Position numbers and translations under genes: made by a program. DNA of 64,000 nt from Alsobacter ponti (GTDB lineage: Bacteria > Pseudomonadota > Alphaproteobacteria > Rhizobiales > Beijerinckiaceae), in NCBI RefSeq assembly GCF_024294805.1, contig NZ_JANCLU010000011.1:62001-126000 (forward strand), written 5' to 3'. How positions within the stretch are numbered: position 1 is the first letter of the stretch; every line of letters begins with the position of its first letter. The notes under the pieces were generated by a model. That model saw only the letters and a list, made by a program, of their open reading frames with translations, did not search any database and was not told where the DNA came from. Shown here piece by piece: positions 10,781 through 21,009 of this stretch.

Positions 10781-11926
10781 ATGCCCCTGATCAACACCAC
10801 TTCCGATCTCGCCGCCGCCTGCGAGCGGCTCGCCCGGCACGCTTTCGTGACGTTCGACACGGAATTCATGCGGGAAACGACCTACTATCCGAAGCTGTGC
10901 CTGATTCAGCTGGCGAGCCCGGAGGAAGTGGCGCTCGTCGACCCACTCGCGCCGGGCCTGGACCTCGCTCCCTTTCTCGACCTGATGCGCGATCCCGCGG
11001 TCGTAAAAGTGGTCCATTCCGGCCGCCAGGACCTGGAAATCCTCTGGAACATCGACAAGTGCATCCCCGCCCCGCTGTTCGACAGCCAGGTGGCGGCGAT
11101 GGTGTGCGGCTACGGCGACAGCGTCTCCTACGAGCAGCTGGCGCACGATCTCGCGCACGCGCGGATCGACAAGTCGTCGCGATTCACGGACTGGTCCAAG
11201 CGCCCGCTCAGCGAGGCGCAGCTCACCTACGCGCGCTCGGACGTGACGCATCTGCGGCAGATCTATCTGGAGCTGGCCAAGAAACTGGAGCAGTCCGGCC
11301 GAACCCACTGGCTCCAGAACGAAATGGAGGTTCTGACCTCCCCCGCTACCTACGCCGCCCATCCCGAGGACGCGTGGCGGCGGCTGGTCGGGCGGGTGCG
11401 CAAGCCGCGCGAACTCGCCGTGCTGATGGAGCTCGCCGCGTGGCGCGAGCGCGAGGCGCAGAGCCGCGACGTGCCGCGCAGCCGCGTCCTCAAGGACGAC
11501 GCCGTGATGGACGTCGTCTCGGCCGCGCCGCGCACCCCCGAGGCGCTGGCCCATCTGCGCTCGATTCCCTCTGGCTTCGAGCGCTCCCGCGCCGGAGCGG
11601 AAATTGTTGCGGCGGTGGAGCGCGGGCTTGAGCGCGATCCAAAGACGTTGCCGCCGGTGACGCGGGGCCATCGCCGCCCCTTCAACCAGTCGACCGTCGA
11701 CCTGCTGAAGGTGCTGCTCAAGATGGTGTGCGAACAGGAGAACGTCGCCGCCAAGATCGTCGCCACGGTCGACGACCTGGAGGCGATCGCCGCCGATGAC
11801 GACGCGGACGTGCCCGCCCTGCATGGATGGCGGCGCGAGCTATTCGGCGAACGCGCGCTCGGCCTCAAGCATGGAAGGCTGGCGCTGGCGGTCGAGAACG
11901 GCCGGGTGACCGGCGTCCCGCGCTGA
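10781..11926 (+). CDS. rnd: Ribonuclease D
   Basis: 3'-5' exoribonuclease for tRNA 3'-end maturation, 381 aa. DEDD exonuclease residues are visible: [11 protein letters not shown] at the N terminus (Asp, Glu), [12 protein letters not shown] with its Asp, and [12 protein letters not shown] with the last Asp and the Tyr of the DEDDy subtype. An HRDC-like region follows (about residues 205-290, [20 protein letters not shown]). It is divergent from aspS and ends 6 bp from the convergent ppx. Confidence 0.95.
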   Translation: MPLINTTSDLAAACERLARHAFVTFDTEFMRETTYYPKLCLIQLASPEEVALVDPLAPGLDLAPFLDLMRDPAVVKVVHSGRQDLEILWNIDKCIPAPLFDSQVAAMVCGYGDSVSYEQLAHDLAHARIDKSSRFTDWSKRPLSEAQLTYARSDVTHLRQIYLELAKKLEQSGRTHWLQNEMEVLTSPATYAAHPEDAWRRLVGRVRKPRELAVLMELAAWREREAQSRDVPRSRVLKDDAVMDVVSAAPRTPEALAHLRSIPSGFERSRAGAEIVAAVERGLERDPKTLPPVTRGHRRPFNQSTVDLLKVLLKMVCEQENVAAKIVATVDDLEAIAADDDADVPALHGWRRELFGERALGLKHGRLALAVENGRVTGVPR

Positions 11927-11932
11927 GCCTGC

Positions 11933-13462
11933 TCAGGCGCTGCTGCGTTCGGGCTCGCGGAAGACGAAGTTGGGCGTGCGCCCCAGGATGCGCGCCAGCT
12001 GCTTGAGGCGGTTGAACAGACGCTCGTTCGCCAGCGGCGCAATGTCGGCCGGCAGTTCCAGTTCGAGCAGGCCGTGCCCGCAAGTCAGGGGCGCGCGCGG
12101 CAGAATGCCCGGCATCGCGGCCGTGACGAGATAGGCGACGCGCATCGCCCCGCCGAGAATGCGGGCGCGGTCCAGCATGCGGGAGGACACGAGTTCGCGC
12201 AGGCGCGGGCTCACCTCCTCGTCATTGAGCCCCATGTGGCGATAGGCGACCGCGAGAGCGATAAAGGCTCGCCCCGGATGGTCGATGCCCACGAAGCCGG
12301 CATGGGCGATGATGTTGAGCGACTGTTCGCCCCGATAGTCGGGATGCGCGCGCCAGCCGATATCGGCCAGCAGGCACGCCGCGTGGCGCAGCCGCCGCTC
12401 ATCCGCCGTCTCCTCCAGGTGCGCGCTGGCGAGGAGCCGATCCGTCCAGGCGCAGAGCTCCTCGCCGTGCCGCGGCGCGCGCGAGCGCAGCGTGTTGAGC
12501 TCCCGCGCCGTCACCAGCAGCGGGTCCTGGGCGCGCTGGGCGTCGTCCAACAACTCGTAGAGCATGCCCTCGCGCACGCCGAGCGCCGACACCACGACCT
12601 CGGAGGGCCGGGCGAGCTTGATGATCTGCTCCAGCAGCAGCGCCCCATAGGCGAGCAGAGGCCGGCGCGCCGCCGACACCGATTCGATGGAGGCGAGCGA
12701 ATCCGCCTCAACCCGCTCGACGAGGCCAGCGAAATCCTCGGCGTCGCTGGTCGGGATGACGTAATTGTGCATGACATGAAGCGGATAGCCGCGTTGCTTC
12801 ATGTGCAGTCTCGCCAGGGCGCGCCACGTGCCGCCGACCGCGTAGAATGCCCGGCCGCGCACGGCCTCGAGATGCGGGACCTCCTTCAGCGCCTTGCGCG
12901 CGATCTTCGCCGCCTTCTTGAGGCTGCAGCCGGACTGGTCCTGAAGGGCGAGGCCGCCGAGCGGCAGCGACACCGCCGAGGTGAGGCGATGGCCGCGCAC
13001 GTCGATGAGTTCGAGCGAGCCGCCGCCCATGTCGCCGACCAGCCCGTCCGGCTTCCAGATGCCCGAGACGATCCCCAGCGCGGAGAGCTTGGCTTCCCGC
13101 TTGCCCGAGATCAGCTCGACGGGCGCCTGCGTCACCTCCTGGCACCGCGCCAGGAACTCCGGTCCGTTCTCGGCGTCGCGCGCCGCGGCCGTGGCCAGCA
13201 CGCGGACATTGGAGATGCCCATCGCCGCGCAAAGCACCCGGAAGCGGGCCAGCGCGGACAACGCTTTGTCCATCGCGTCCGATGAAAGCCGCCGCGTCGA
13301 GAGCACGTTGCGGCCGAGGCCGCAGAGCACTTTCTCGTTGAAGATGGGAGTGGGCGCGCGCGTCAGCCCCTCATAGGCGACGAGGCGGACGGAGTTGGAC
13401 CCGATGTCGATAATGGCGATCGGGTCGCCGAGCTTCAGTCGGCCCTGGGCGTCTGTCGGCAT
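11933..13462 (-). CDS. ppx: Exopolyphosphatase / Ppx-GppA family
   Basis: Hydrolyses terminal phosphate from polyphosphate, with possible pppGpp phosphatase activity as known for the family. The product is 509 aa from ATG 13462. The ASKHA-fold phosphate loops are visible: AIIDIGSNSVRLV near the start and GLVGDMGGGSLELID near residue 150. A C-terminal HD-like region (LLADIGWRAHPDYRGEQ) matches the long Ppx form. The start is uncertain: a GTG three codons upstream (13471) is equally weak in its ribosome binding site. It lies 91 bp downstream of ppk on the same strand, a common pairing of polyphosphate synthesis and breakdown. Confidence 0.93.
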   Translation of the reverse strand: MPTDAQGRLKLGDPIAIIDIGSNSVRLVAYEGLTRAPTPIFNEKVLCGLGRNVLSTRRLSSDAMDKALSALARFRVLCAAMGISNVRVLATAAARDAENGPEFLARCQEVTQAPVELISGKREAKLSALGIVSGIWKPDGLVGDMGGGSLELIDVRGHRLTSAVSLPLGGLALQDQSGCSLKKAAKIARKALKEVPHLEAVRGRAFYAVGGTWRALARLHMKQRGYPLHVMHNYVIPTSDAEDFAGLVERVEADSLASIESVSAARRPLLAYGALLLEQIIKLARPSEVVVSALGVREGMLYELLDDAQRAQDPLLVTARELNTLRSRAPRHGEELCAWTDRLLASAHLEETADERRLRHAACLLADIGWRAHPDYRGEQSLNIIAHAGFVGIDHPGRAFIALAVAYRHMGLNDEEVSPRLRELVSSRMLDRARILGGAMRVAYLVTAAMPGILPRAPLTCGHGLLELELPADIAPLANERLFNRLKQLARILGRTPNFVFREPERSSA

Positions 13463-13553
13463 GGCGCACACATGTCCGGGATCGCGACCGCGAAGTCAAT
13501 CCGGGCCGAGGGCGTCCGGCAGGGTTGTCCTCGGTTGGGGCGGCGGCACGGCC

Positions 13554-15761
13554 TCAGCGGCGCGAAGGGGCGTGGCGGGCAAGGCTCTGCGGCGACGACG
13601 CCTTGAGCGACTTGCCGCGGCCCGACAGGCTGGGGTTGGTCATGAAGAACTTGTGGGCGTTGAACGGCTTCTGGCCTTCGGCCGCGTGAATGCGTCGGCT
13701 GGAGCCGTCCGACAGCACTTCCCAGCTCTGCTCCGTGTCCTGCAAATTTGCGATCATGATCTGGTCGAGCACCTGCTGGTGCACGGTCGGGTTGATGATC
13801 GGGCAGAGCGCCTCCACCCGCCGCTCCAGGTTACGCTGCATCAGGTCCGCCGACGAGATGTAGAGATGCGCCTGGGGATGCGGCAGGCCATGACCGTTGC
13901 CGAAGGCGTAGATGCGCGAATGCTCCAGGAAGCGGCCGACGATCGACTTGACCCGGATGTTCTCCGACAGCCCCGGCACGCCCGGGCGAAGGCAGCAGAT
14001 GCCTCGCACCACCATGTCGACCTGCACGCCGGCGGCGCTGGCATCGTACAGGGCGTCGATGATCTGCGGGTCCACCAGCGCGTTGCACTTCAGCCAGATC
14101 GCGGCGGGCCGTCCCGCCTTGGCGTGCTCCGTCTCCTCGGCGATATGGCGCAGCAGCCGCTTCTTCAGCGTGAGAGGCGAGACCGCCATGCGCTCCAGTT
14201 CGGCCGGCTCGGCGTAGCCCGTGATGAAATTGAAGATGCGGGCGACGTCCCCGGCGATGACCGGGTCGGCGGTGAAGAATGACAGGTCGGTGTAGATGCG
14301 GGCCGTGATCGGGTGATAGTTGCCCGTTCCGACGTGGCAATAGGTGACGAGCTGCCCCGCCTCGCGCCGCACCACCATGGACAGCTTCGCGTGGGTCTTG
14401 AGCTCGATGAAGCCGAACACCACCTGGACGCCGGCCTTCTCCAGGTCGCGCGCCCAGCGGATATTGGCCTCCTCGTCGAAGCGCGCCTTGAGCTCGACGA
14501 GCGCGGTGACCGACTTGCCCGCCTCGGCCGCTTCGGCGAGCGCCTTGATGATCGGGCTGTCGGAGGACGTGCGATACAATGTCTGCTTGATCGCCACCAC
14601 GTTGGGATCGCGCGCCGCCTGCTGCAGGAACTGGACGACGACGTCGAACGACTCGTAGGGGTGATGGACGATCAGGTCCTTCTGCTTGATCGCGGCGTAG
14701 CAGTCGCCGCCATGGTCGCGAATACGCTCTGGAAAGCGGGCATTGTAGGTCGGGAACTTCAGCTCCGGCCTGTCCAGCCCCACGAGCTGCGACAGGTCGT
14801 TCAGGGCGAGCATGCCCTCGACCACGAACAGCTCGTCCGGACTGACGTCGAACTCGCCCGCCACGAACTGGCGGAGGCTTTCCGGCATTCCGGCTTCGAT
14901 TTCGAGCCGGATGACGACCCCGCGCCGACGCTGCTTCAGCGCCGTCTCGAACAGGCGCACGAGGTCCTCGGCCTCCTCCTCGACCTCGATGTCGCTGTCG
15001 CGGATGACACGGAAGCCGCCCAGCCCCTTGACCGTGTAGCCGGGGAAGAGCCGCGGCGTGAACAGCGCGATGACCTGCTCCAGCGCGATGAAGCGGCTCG
15101 CCCCCGTCTCGGCGAAGTCGGGAAGGCGCACGAAGCGCGCCACGGTGTTGGGCACGCGGATCAGCGCGTTCAGCGTGCGTCCATCGGACGGGCGGAAGAG
15201 CTCGAGCGCCAGCGAGAAACCCAGGTTCGGGATGAACGGGAACGGGTGCGCCGGGTCGACGGCCAGGGGCGTCAGGACCGGGAAGACGTGGTGCAGGAAG
15301 TAGTCGTCGAGCCAGGGCCGCTCCGCCTTCGAGACGTCGGCCGCGTCGACCATGACGATGCCCACTTCGAGCAGCTGCTCCCGCAACTCCCGCCAGCGGC
15401 GCTGCTGGTCGCCGGCCAGCTCCGTCACCGCGTCGCGGATGCGCGCCAGTTGCTCGAGGGGCGACAGCCCGTCCTGCGACTGCGCGGTCAGTCCGTTGCG
15501 CACCTGCCCGAACAGGCCGGCGACCCGGACCATGAAAAATTCATCCAGATTGTTGGCGGAAATCGACAGGAAACGGAGCTGTTCAAGCAGAGGATGGGAC
15601 CTGTTCGACGCTTCTTCGAACACTCGTCTGTTGAAATGCAGCCATGATAGTTCACGGTTGAAGAAGCGTTCCGGCGAGGTGCGCAGGTCGGTCGCCGAGG
15701 CCGCGCCGGGCCGCGTCGTCGTCGCCTGAGCTTCCGTCTTCGCCTCCACGCTGCTGTCCAC
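13554..15761 (-). CDS. ppk1: Polyphosphate kinase 1
   Basis: Makes long-chain polyphosphate from ATP, 735 aa. The N-terminal domain starts with [19 protein letters not shown] and [20 protein letters not shown]. The catalytic phospholipase D-like half contains [17 protein letters not shown] and the active-site histidine block [14 protein letters not shown], followed by [12 protein letters not shown] set the start at GTG 15761, which has a very good GGGAGG 5 bases upstream; the frame is open 21 codons further to an ATG without such a site. It lies between hdaA and ppx. Confidence 0.95.
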   Translation of the reverse strand: MDSSVEAKTEAQATTTRPGAASATDLRTSPERFFNRELSWLHFNRRVFEEASNRSHPLLEQLRFLSISANNLDEFFMVRVAGLFGQVRNGLTAQSQDGLSPLEQLARIRDAVTELAGDQQRRWRELREQLLEVGIVMVDAADVSKAERPWLDDYFLHHVFPVLTPLAVDPAHPFPFIPNLGFSLALELFRPSDGRTLNALIRVPNTVARFVRLPDFAETGASRFIALEQVIALFTPRLFPGYTVKGLGGFRVIRDSDIEVEEEAEDLVRLFETALKQRRRGVVIRLEIEAGMPESLRQFVAGEFDVSPDELFVVEGMLALNDLSQLVGLDRPELKFPTYNARFPERIRDHGGDCYAAIKQKDLIVHHPYESFDVVVQFLQQAARDPNVVAIKQTLYRTSSDSPIIKALAEAAEAGKSVTALVELKARFDEEANIRWARDLEKAGVQVVFGFIELKTHAKLSMVVRREAGQLVTYCHVGTGNYHPITARIYTDLSFFTADPVIAGDVARIFNFITGYAEPAELERMAVSPLTLKKRLLRHIAEETEHAKAGRPAAIWLKCNALVDPQIIDALYDASAAGVQVDMVVRGICCLRPGVPGLSENIRVKSIVGRFLEHSRIYAFGNGHGLPHPQAHLYISSADLMQRNLERRVEALCPIINPTVHQQVLDQIMIANLQDTEQSWEVLSDGSSRRIHAAEGQKPFNAHKFFMTNPSLSGRGKSLKASSPQSLARHAPSRR

Positions 15762-15842
15762 GCCGTCCTCCCATCGGGCCGCCCGGCCCCTGCAAGCCGT
15801 TGTTGTCGGCGCAATCCACGACAAAACAATGACCGGCGAAGG

Positions 15843-16547
15843 TCAAGCCCGGTCTGGCGCGCCCCGGCTTTCCAGCGAGCGCAGGATTTCACCCGCGAGG
15901 GGGCGGGTGATGCGCCGGCCGCGCTCCAGCCCGGCGCGGTCGAGCGCGTCCACCACCTCCCGGACCGCGCCCATGGAGCGCTCCAGCCGGGCGCAGAGAA
16001 ACTCGACCACCGAGGTGTCGACGATCAGCTGCCGCTCGACGAAGTGCTTGACCAGTACGGCGCGCAGAAGCGCGTCGTCCGGCTCGCCGAGCACGGCGGA
16101 CGGGGCAAGGCGCAGCCGCGACAGCAGGTCCGGCGTGGCGAGGCCCCAGTCCGAGGCGGGGGTGCGGGCGGTGAGCAGCACCCAGGCCCCGCGCTCGCGG
16201 GCCAGGTTGAGCAGGTGGAACAGCGCGTCCTCGTGCCCGCTCGCCCGGTCGCAATCCTCGACGACCAGCGCGCCCGAGGAGACGAGCCGGGGCACATCCT
16301 CGGCGCGCAGCCGCGCCCGTGGCAGCGTCCAGGCATGGGCGCGCGCCGCCCAGATCGCCGCGCAATGCGTCTTCCCGGAGCCCGGGGGGCCGATCAGCAG
16401 CAGCACGCGGTCCGGCCAATCGGGCCAGGCCTCGACGGCGGCATAGGCCGCCTCGTTGGAGGGACTGACCAGGAAGTCCTCGGCGTCGTGCCCCTCCTCC
16501 ACCGGCAGGTCGAGGGCGAGTTGCCGCGGCGGCTCGCGCTTCGTCAC
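15843..16547 (-). CDS. hdaA: DnaA-like regulator of replication initiation (HdaA)
   Basis: A 234-aa DnaA AAA+ homologue that lacks the origin-binding domain, as in HdaA, which promotes DnaA-ATP hydrolysis with the beta clamp. Near the N terminus is a clamp-binding type motif, RQLALDLP. Walker A is LLIGPPGSGKTHCA (around residues 51-64) and Walker B is ALVVEDCD. The start GTG 16547 overlaps the stop of the AI-2E transporter gene (GTGA), indicating translational coupling. The longer open frame upstream is a shadow of that transporter gene. Confidence 0.9.
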   Translation of the reverse strand: MTKREPPRQLALDLPVEEGHDAEDFLVSPSNEAAYAAVEAWPDWPDRVLLLIGPPGSGKTHCAAIWAARAHAWTLPRARLRAEDVPRLVSSGALVVEDCDRASGHEDALFHLLNLARERGAWVLLTARTPASDWGLATPDLLSRLRLAPSAVLGEPDDALLRAVLVKHFVERQLIVDTSVVEFLCARLERSMGAVREVVDALDRAGLERGRRITRPLAGEILRSLESRGAPDRA

Positions 16548-17632
16548 GAGCGGGACTCCGGCCCCGGCGAGGAGACGGGCCCGCCGGCATAGAGGGGGCT
16601 CGCCAGGTACTGCCGCAGGGAGAACCGGGCCAACACGCCCACCGTCGCCGCCAGCGGCACCGCCAGCAGCAGGCCCACGAAGCCCAGCATGTTGCCGAAG
16701 GCGAACAGCGCGAACATGAGCCACACCGGATGCAGGCCGACGGCGTGCCCGACGAGCTTGGGGGAGAGGATGTTCCCCTCCAGGAATTGCCCGGAGAAGA
16801 ACACCGCGAGGACGAGGCCGATCATCACGGGATCGGGCCAGAACTGGACGATCGCCACGCCGGTCGCGAGCACCAGCCCGGTGAGCGAGCCGACATAAGG
16901 AATAAACGTCAGGAAGCCCGAGAGCAGCCCGATCAGAAAGCCGAAATTCAGACCGGTCAGCGTCAGCCCGACAGCGTACCACGTTCCCAGCAGCAGGCAG
17001 ACGAGCGCCTGCCCCCTCACGAAGCCGGCGATGGCGGCGTTGATCTCCCGCGCCAGCTCGCGAACCGTGTTGCGGCTGCGCACCGGCACCCAGCCATCGA
17101 CGGTGGCGATCATGTGGTCCCAGTCGACCAGCAGGTAGAAGGCGACGACCGGCGTCACCACGATCAGCGACACCACGCCCAGCAGCGCCTGGCCGCCCGA
17201 CCACAGCGAGGTGAGCAGGTCGCCAAGCCAGCTCGCGCCGCGCGACACGAACGTGCCGAGCGAGTTCTGCAGGTCCGGCAGGTCCCCGCCGAACCGTTCG
17301 GCGATGGGCGCGCCGTAGCGGGCCAGCAATTGCTGCAGCTGGCGCGCGTAATCCGGGATCTTGGCCAGAAACGCCGCGAGGTCGGTGACCACGATCGGCA
17401 CGAGGAGCAGCAGCGCCACCGTGAAAATCATGACGAAGAGCGCCAGGATCAGCAGCGTCGCGAGCAGACGTCCCATGCCGAGCCGCTGCAGCCGGTCGGC
17501 GAGCGGATCGAGCAGGTAGGCGAGCACGAGGCCGGCGACGAAGGGCAGCAGGATGTCCCGGAACACCCAGATCGCGAGCGCGAACAGCGCGGCGGCCGCG
17601 AGCCAGAACGCGAATTGCCGTTGAAAGCTCAT
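16544..17632 (-). CDS. AI-2E/PerM-family membrane transporter
   Basis: A 362-aa integral membrane protein of the AI-2E transporter (PerM/YhhT) family. Hydrophobic segments appear from the N terminus (FWLAAAALFALAIWVF, FVAGLVLAYLLDPLADRL) through a long soluble middle part to the typical C-terminal helices (GLLSGFLTFIPYVGSLTGLV, FFSGQFLEGNILSPKLVG). The family includes transporters of autoinducer-2 and Na+/H+ antiporters; the substrate here is unknown. It is 28 bp downstream of the CDP-alcohol transferase gene and overlaps hdaA by 4 bp. Confidence 0.9.
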   Translation of the reverse strand: MSFQRQFAFWLAAAALFALAIWVFRDILLPFVAGLVLAYLLDPLADRLQRLGMGRLLATLLILALFVMIFTVALLLLVPIVVTDLAAFLAKIPDYARQLQQLLARYGAPIAERFGGDLPDLQNSLGTFVSRGASWLGDLLTSLWSGGQALLGVVSLIVVTPVVAFYLLVDWDHMIATVDGWVPVRSRNTVRELAREINAAIAGFVRGQALVCLLLGTWYAVGLTLTGLNFGFLIGLLSGFLTFIPYVGSLTGLVLATGVAIVQFWPDPVMIGLVLAVFFSGQFLEGNILSPKLVGHAVGLHPVWLMFALFAFGNMLGFVGLLLAVPLAATVGVLARFSLRQYLASPLYAGGPVSSPGPESRS

Positions 17633-17660
17633 CCCTGCCCCGCCCTGGGCCGCGCTGCCC

Positions 17661-18191
17661 TCAAGAGGTCATGTGCCGCAGCCATCGGGCGAGATAGTCG
17701 GCGGCCGACACGCCCGTCAAGACGGCCACCGCGAACATGAACCCGTCGAGGGCCGCCCCGCCCTCGATATCGAAGCTGCGCAATCCCAGGAAAACCGCGG
17801 CGAGCGCGAGTTGCGCGGCCGTATTGGCCTTCGAAAGGTGGGAGGGGTTGATTTCCACCGGGTTGTCCATCAGCCACGACAGCACCACCGCGCCGACGAT
17901 CATCATGTCGCGCGACACCACGACGATCGCCAGCCACACCGGCAGGTGGCCGACAATGGCGAGCGAGACGTAGATGCAGACGAGGAGCGCCTTGTCGGCG
18001 AGGGGGTCGAGGTAGGCCCCGAGCTCCGAGCGCATGTCCCAGCGCCGGGCGATGTAGCCGTCGACGGCGTCAGACACCCCGGCGACGACGAAGGCGATGA
18101 AAGCAAGGTGCCATTGCCCCTGGCTGATCATGGCGACAACGAATGGAACGAGGAAAAGCCGGCCGATCGTGATCAAATTGGGAAGATTCAT
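17661..18191 (-). CDS. CDP-alcohol phosphatidyltransferase
   Basis: Membrane enzyme that transfers a phosphatidyl group from CDP-diacylglycerol to an alcohol, 176 aa. The family signature DG-x2-AR-x8-G-x3-D-x3-D is complete (DAVDGYIARR ... GAYLDPLAD, residues about 45-71). About four to five hydrophobic helices are visible. It starts at ATG 18191 (MNLPNLITIGRL); an in-frame TTG two codons upstream and a GTG at 18203 have better-placed purine-rich sites, so the true N terminus may be slightly longer. The alcohol cannot be assigned; PgsA-like is the simplest guess. It is divergent from purM. Confidence 0.88.
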   Translation of the reverse strand: MNLPNLITIGRLFLVPFVVAMISQGQWHLAFIAFVVAGVSDAVDGYIARRWDMRSELGAYLDPLADKALLVCIYVSLAIVGHLPVWLAIVVVSRDMMIVGAVVLSWLMDNPVEINPSHLSKANTAAQLALAAVFLGLRSFDIEGGAALDGFMFAVAVLTGVSAADYLARWLRHMTS

Positions 18192-18326
18192 CGACAAGTG
18201 CACGCCTCCACCTCTCCAATCTAGCCGAGGCGGAGCCGGACCGCGAGGGGACAGGCACACCCGGGCGCGCGGCCCTTGCAAAGCGGCGGCGAGGGCATTA
18301 ACCCCTGCCCGACCCCGGAGAGCCCC

Positions 18327-19424
18327 ATGGCGTCCCAACCCGAGCAGACACCGAACGATCCCGCCCGCGCTGGCCTGACCTACGCCGACGCCGGAGTCGA
18401 CATCGACGCGGGGAACGCGATGGTCGACGCCATCAAGCCGCTGGTGCGCGCCACCCGCCGGCCGGGCGCGGACGCGGAGATCGGCGGCTTCGGCGGTCTG
18501 TTCGACCTGAAGGCGGCCGGCTACAAGGATCCGATCCTGGTCGCCGCCAATGACGGCGTCGGCACCAAGGTGAAGATCGCCATCGACTCCGGGCTCCACG
18601 AGACGATCGGCGTCGACCTCGTCGCGATGAGCGTCAACGACCTCGTGGTCCAGGGCGCCGAGCCGCTGTTCTTCCTCGATTATTTCGCCACCGGCAAGCT
18701 CGCTCCCCATGTCGGGGCCGAGGTCGTCAAGGGCATCGCAGCCGCCTGCGTCGAGGCCGGCTGCGCGCTGATCGGCGGCGAGACGGCGGAAATGCCGGGC
18801 CTCTACGCGGCGGGCGACTACGATCTCGCCGGCTTCGCGGTCGGCGCGGCCGAGCGGGGAACCCTGCTGCCGCACGGCGACGTGGCGCCGGGCGACGTGG
18901 TGCTCGGCCTGCCCTCGTCGGGCATCCATTCCAATGGCTTTTCGCTGGTGCGCCGCGTCGTCGAGATGAGCGGCGTCCCGCTCGACGCGCCGGCGCCGTT
19001 CGACGAGGCGCGCACGCTGGCCGCCGCCTTGCTGGAGCCGACCCGCCTCTACGTGAAGCCGATCCTCGCCGTGCTGAGGGAGACGACCGGCCTGAAGGCG
19101 CTGGCCCACATCACCGGCGGCGGGTTCCCCGACAACATCCCGCGCGTGCTGCCGGACGCGGTCGCGGTCCGCGTGCACCTCGACAAGGTGCCGGTCCTCC
19201 CGGTGTTTCGCTGGCTCGCCAAGGTCGGCGGCATCGCCGAAGCGGAAATGCTGCGGACCTTCAATTGCGGCATCGGCATGGTGGCCATTGTCGCGCCCGA
19301 CCAGGCGGACGCGGTCGCGGCCTCCTTCGCGGCGGCCGGCCAGCCGGCGTTGCGTCTCGGCGAGGTCGTGGCGCGCCGCCCGGGAGAGCCGTCGGTGCTC
19401 TACGCCGGCGCGCTGGCGCTCTGA
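18327..19424 (+). CDS. purM: Phosphoribosylformylglycinamidine cyclo-ligase (AIR synthetase)
   Basis: Fifth step of purine biosynthesis: FGAM plus ATP gives AIR. The product is 365 aa. Characteristic blocks are [13 protein letters not shown] at the N terminus, [13 protein letters not shown], the GGETAEMPG loop near residue 155, and [19 protein letters not shown] 18327 has GGAG 6 bases upstream. It is followed after 7 bp by purN, with which it forms a conserved operon. Confidence 0.97.
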   Translation: MASQPEQTPNDPARAGLTYADAGVDIDAGNAMVDAIKPLVRATRRPGADAEIGGFGGLFDLKAAGYKDPILVAANDGVGTKVKIAIDSGLHETIGVDLVAMSVNDLVVQGAEPLFFLDYFATGKLAPHVGAEVVKGIAAACVEAGCALIGGETAEMPGLYAAGDYDLAGFAVGAAERGTLLPHGDVAPGDVVLGLPSSGIHSNGFSLVRRVVEMSGVPLDAPAPFDEARTLAAALLEPTRLYVKPILAVLRETTGLKALAHITGGGFPDNIPRVLPDAVAVRVHLDKVPVLPVFRWLAKVGGIAEAEMLRTFNCGIGMVAIVAPDQADAVAASFAAAGQPALRLGEVVARRPGEPSVLYAGALAL

Positions 19425-19431
19425 TCGCAAC

Positions 19432-20103
19432 ATGGCGCGGATGCGCACGGCGATCCTGATCTCGGGGCGCGGCTCGAACATGACCGCGCTCCTCGAGGCC
19501 GCGCGCCAGCCGGCCTATCCGGCGCAGATCGTTCTGGTGATGTCGAACCGGCCGGACGCGGCGGGGCTCGCCCGCGCCGCGGAAGCCGGGTTCGCGACGG
19601 CGGTCGTCGATCACAAGGCCTACCCGGACCGCGCCTCATTCGAGGCGGCGATGCAGACCGAACTCGACCGACATGGCGTCGAACTCGTCTGCCTCGCCGG
19701 CTTCATGCGCGTGCTGACGCCCTGGTTCATCGAGCGCTGGACCGGCCGGCTCCTCAATATTCATCCGTCGCTCCTGCCCGCCTTCCGGGGGTTGCACACC
19801 CACGAGCGGGCGCTGGAGGAAGGCGTCAAGCTGCACGGCTGCACCGTCCACTTCGTCGTGCCGGAACTCGACGCCGGCCCCATCGTGGCGCAGGGCGCGG
19901 TTCCCGTGCTGGCCGGCGACACGCCGGACTCGCTGGGCGGACGGGTGCTTGCGGTGGAGCACCGGCTCTACCCGCTCGCCGTCGCGCTGGTCGCCAGCGG
20001 TCGCGCGCGGCTCGTGGACGGGCGGGTGCTGGAGCACGACGTCGCTGGGCCGTCGGGCATTCTGGTCAATCCGTCGCCCGACATCGGCGAGCCGGCCGCC
20101 TGA
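19432..20103 (+). CDS. purN: Phosphoribosylglycinamide formyltransferase
   Basis: Third step of purine synthesis: transfers formyl from 10-formyl-THF to GAR. The product is 223 aa. It shows the N-terminal GAR-binding [14 protein letters not shown], the catalytic region [12 protein letters not shown] (Asn-x-His) and the downstream Asp in [11 protein letters not shown]. The start ATG 19432 lies 7 bp after the purM stop, so the two are co-transcribed. Confidence 0.96.
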   Translation: MARMRTAILISGRGSNMTALLEAARQPAYPAQIVLVMSNRPDAAGLARAAEAGFATAVVDHKAYPDRASFEAAMQTELDRHGVELVCLAGFMRVLTPWFIERWTGRLLNIHPSLLPAFRGLHTHERALEEGVKLHGCTVHFVVPELDAGPIVAQGAVPVLAGDTPDSLGGRVLAVEHRLYPLAVALVASGRARLVDGRVLEHDVAGPSGILVNPSPDIGEPAA

Positions 20104-20476
20104 ATCTGGGCGAGGCGCGCCCAAACACGGCCATGTTTACGCCCGGTTGCATGGGCGTTGTGGTTCCCGGCGGCGTCGACTGGGACGCCGATTCGGTCAA
20201 CTCGATGCGCTGCAACCGTCTTTCGCTCGGAGCCATGCTCCTCGTCGCCCTGGCCCTCCTCGCCGGCCTCGCCGTGCTGGGCTCGGCCGGAAGCCAGATC
20301 CGCACCGCCCGCGTGGGCCTTCCCGCCGCTTCGATGCCGCTTTAGGCGCATGGCCGCGCCTTGTGGCGCGCTTCCGTCGAGGCTATAAGCCGCGCACTCT
20401 TCACCTATGGGTGTTGCACGGTTTCAAGCGCCGCCCGGCGGGCGACGCCGATTTCGACAATCAGGAAGGACGACCC
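20104..20476 (+). other. Gap between purN and ndk without a confident gene
   Basis: About 370 bases. A possible short reading frame (20208-20345) would encode 45 residues with one hydrophobic segment ([19 protein letters not shown]), but it lacks a convincing ribosome binding site. Promoter elements for ndk must lie here, but I cannot identify them with certainty. AGGAAGGA just before 20477 is the ndk ribosome binding site. Confidence 0.5.
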
Positions 20477-20899
20477 ATGGCGCTGCAGCGCACTTTTTCG
20501 ATCATCAAGCCCGACGCCACCGAGCGGAACCTGACCGGCGCCGTCAACGCCGTCATCGAGGGCGCCGGCCTGCGCATCGTCGCCCAGAAGCGCATCCACA
20601 TGACGCGCCAGCAGGCCGAGACGTTCTACGCGGTCCACAAGGAGCGTCCCTTCTTCGGCGAGCTGGTCGACTTCATGACCTCCGGCCCGGTGGTCGTGCA
20701 GGTGCTGGAAGGCGACAACGCCATCGCCCGCTATCGCGAGGTGATGGGCGCCACCAACCCGGCCAACGCCGCCGAGGGCACGATCCGCAAGCTCTTCGCC
20801 AAGTCGGTCGGCGAGAACAGCGTCCACGGCTCGGACGCCCCCGAGACGGCGGCGATCGAGATCGCCCAGTTCTTCTCGGGCAACGAGATCGTCGGCTGA
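20477..20899 (+). CDS. ndk: Nucleoside diphosphate kinase
   Basis: Balances NTP pools by transferring the gamma phosphate through a phosphohistidine. It is 140 aa, the standard length. The N terminus is [18 protein letters not shown], and the active-site histidine lies in the [16 protein letters not shown] block near residue 117. A purine-rich site AGGAAGGA precedes ATG 20477, and a strong terminator follows, so it appears to be monocistronic or the end of its transcript. Confidence 0.98.
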   Translation: MALQRTFSIIKPDATERNLTGAVNAVIEGAGLRIVAQKRIHMTRQQAETFYAVHKERPFFGELVDFMTSGPVVVQVLEGDNAIARYREVMGATNPANAAEGTIRKLFAKSVGENSVHGSDAPETAAIEIAQFFSGNEIVG

Positions 20900-20921
20900 G
20901 CGCACCGCGCGGACAATCCAG

Positions 20922-20946
20922 GGCGGCCTTCGGGCCGCCTTTTTCT
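20922..20946 (+). terminator. Rho-independent terminator of ndk
   Basis: Perfect 7-bp stem GGCGGCC / GGCCGCC with a TTCG tetraloop followed directly by a run of Ts, 22 bp past the ndk stop codon. Confidence 0.92.
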
Positions 20947-21009
20947 TTGGGGCTCATGCTCGACACGCTGCGCGGGCCGCCCCATGATGAAGCGCTCCGA
21001 GACACGCCC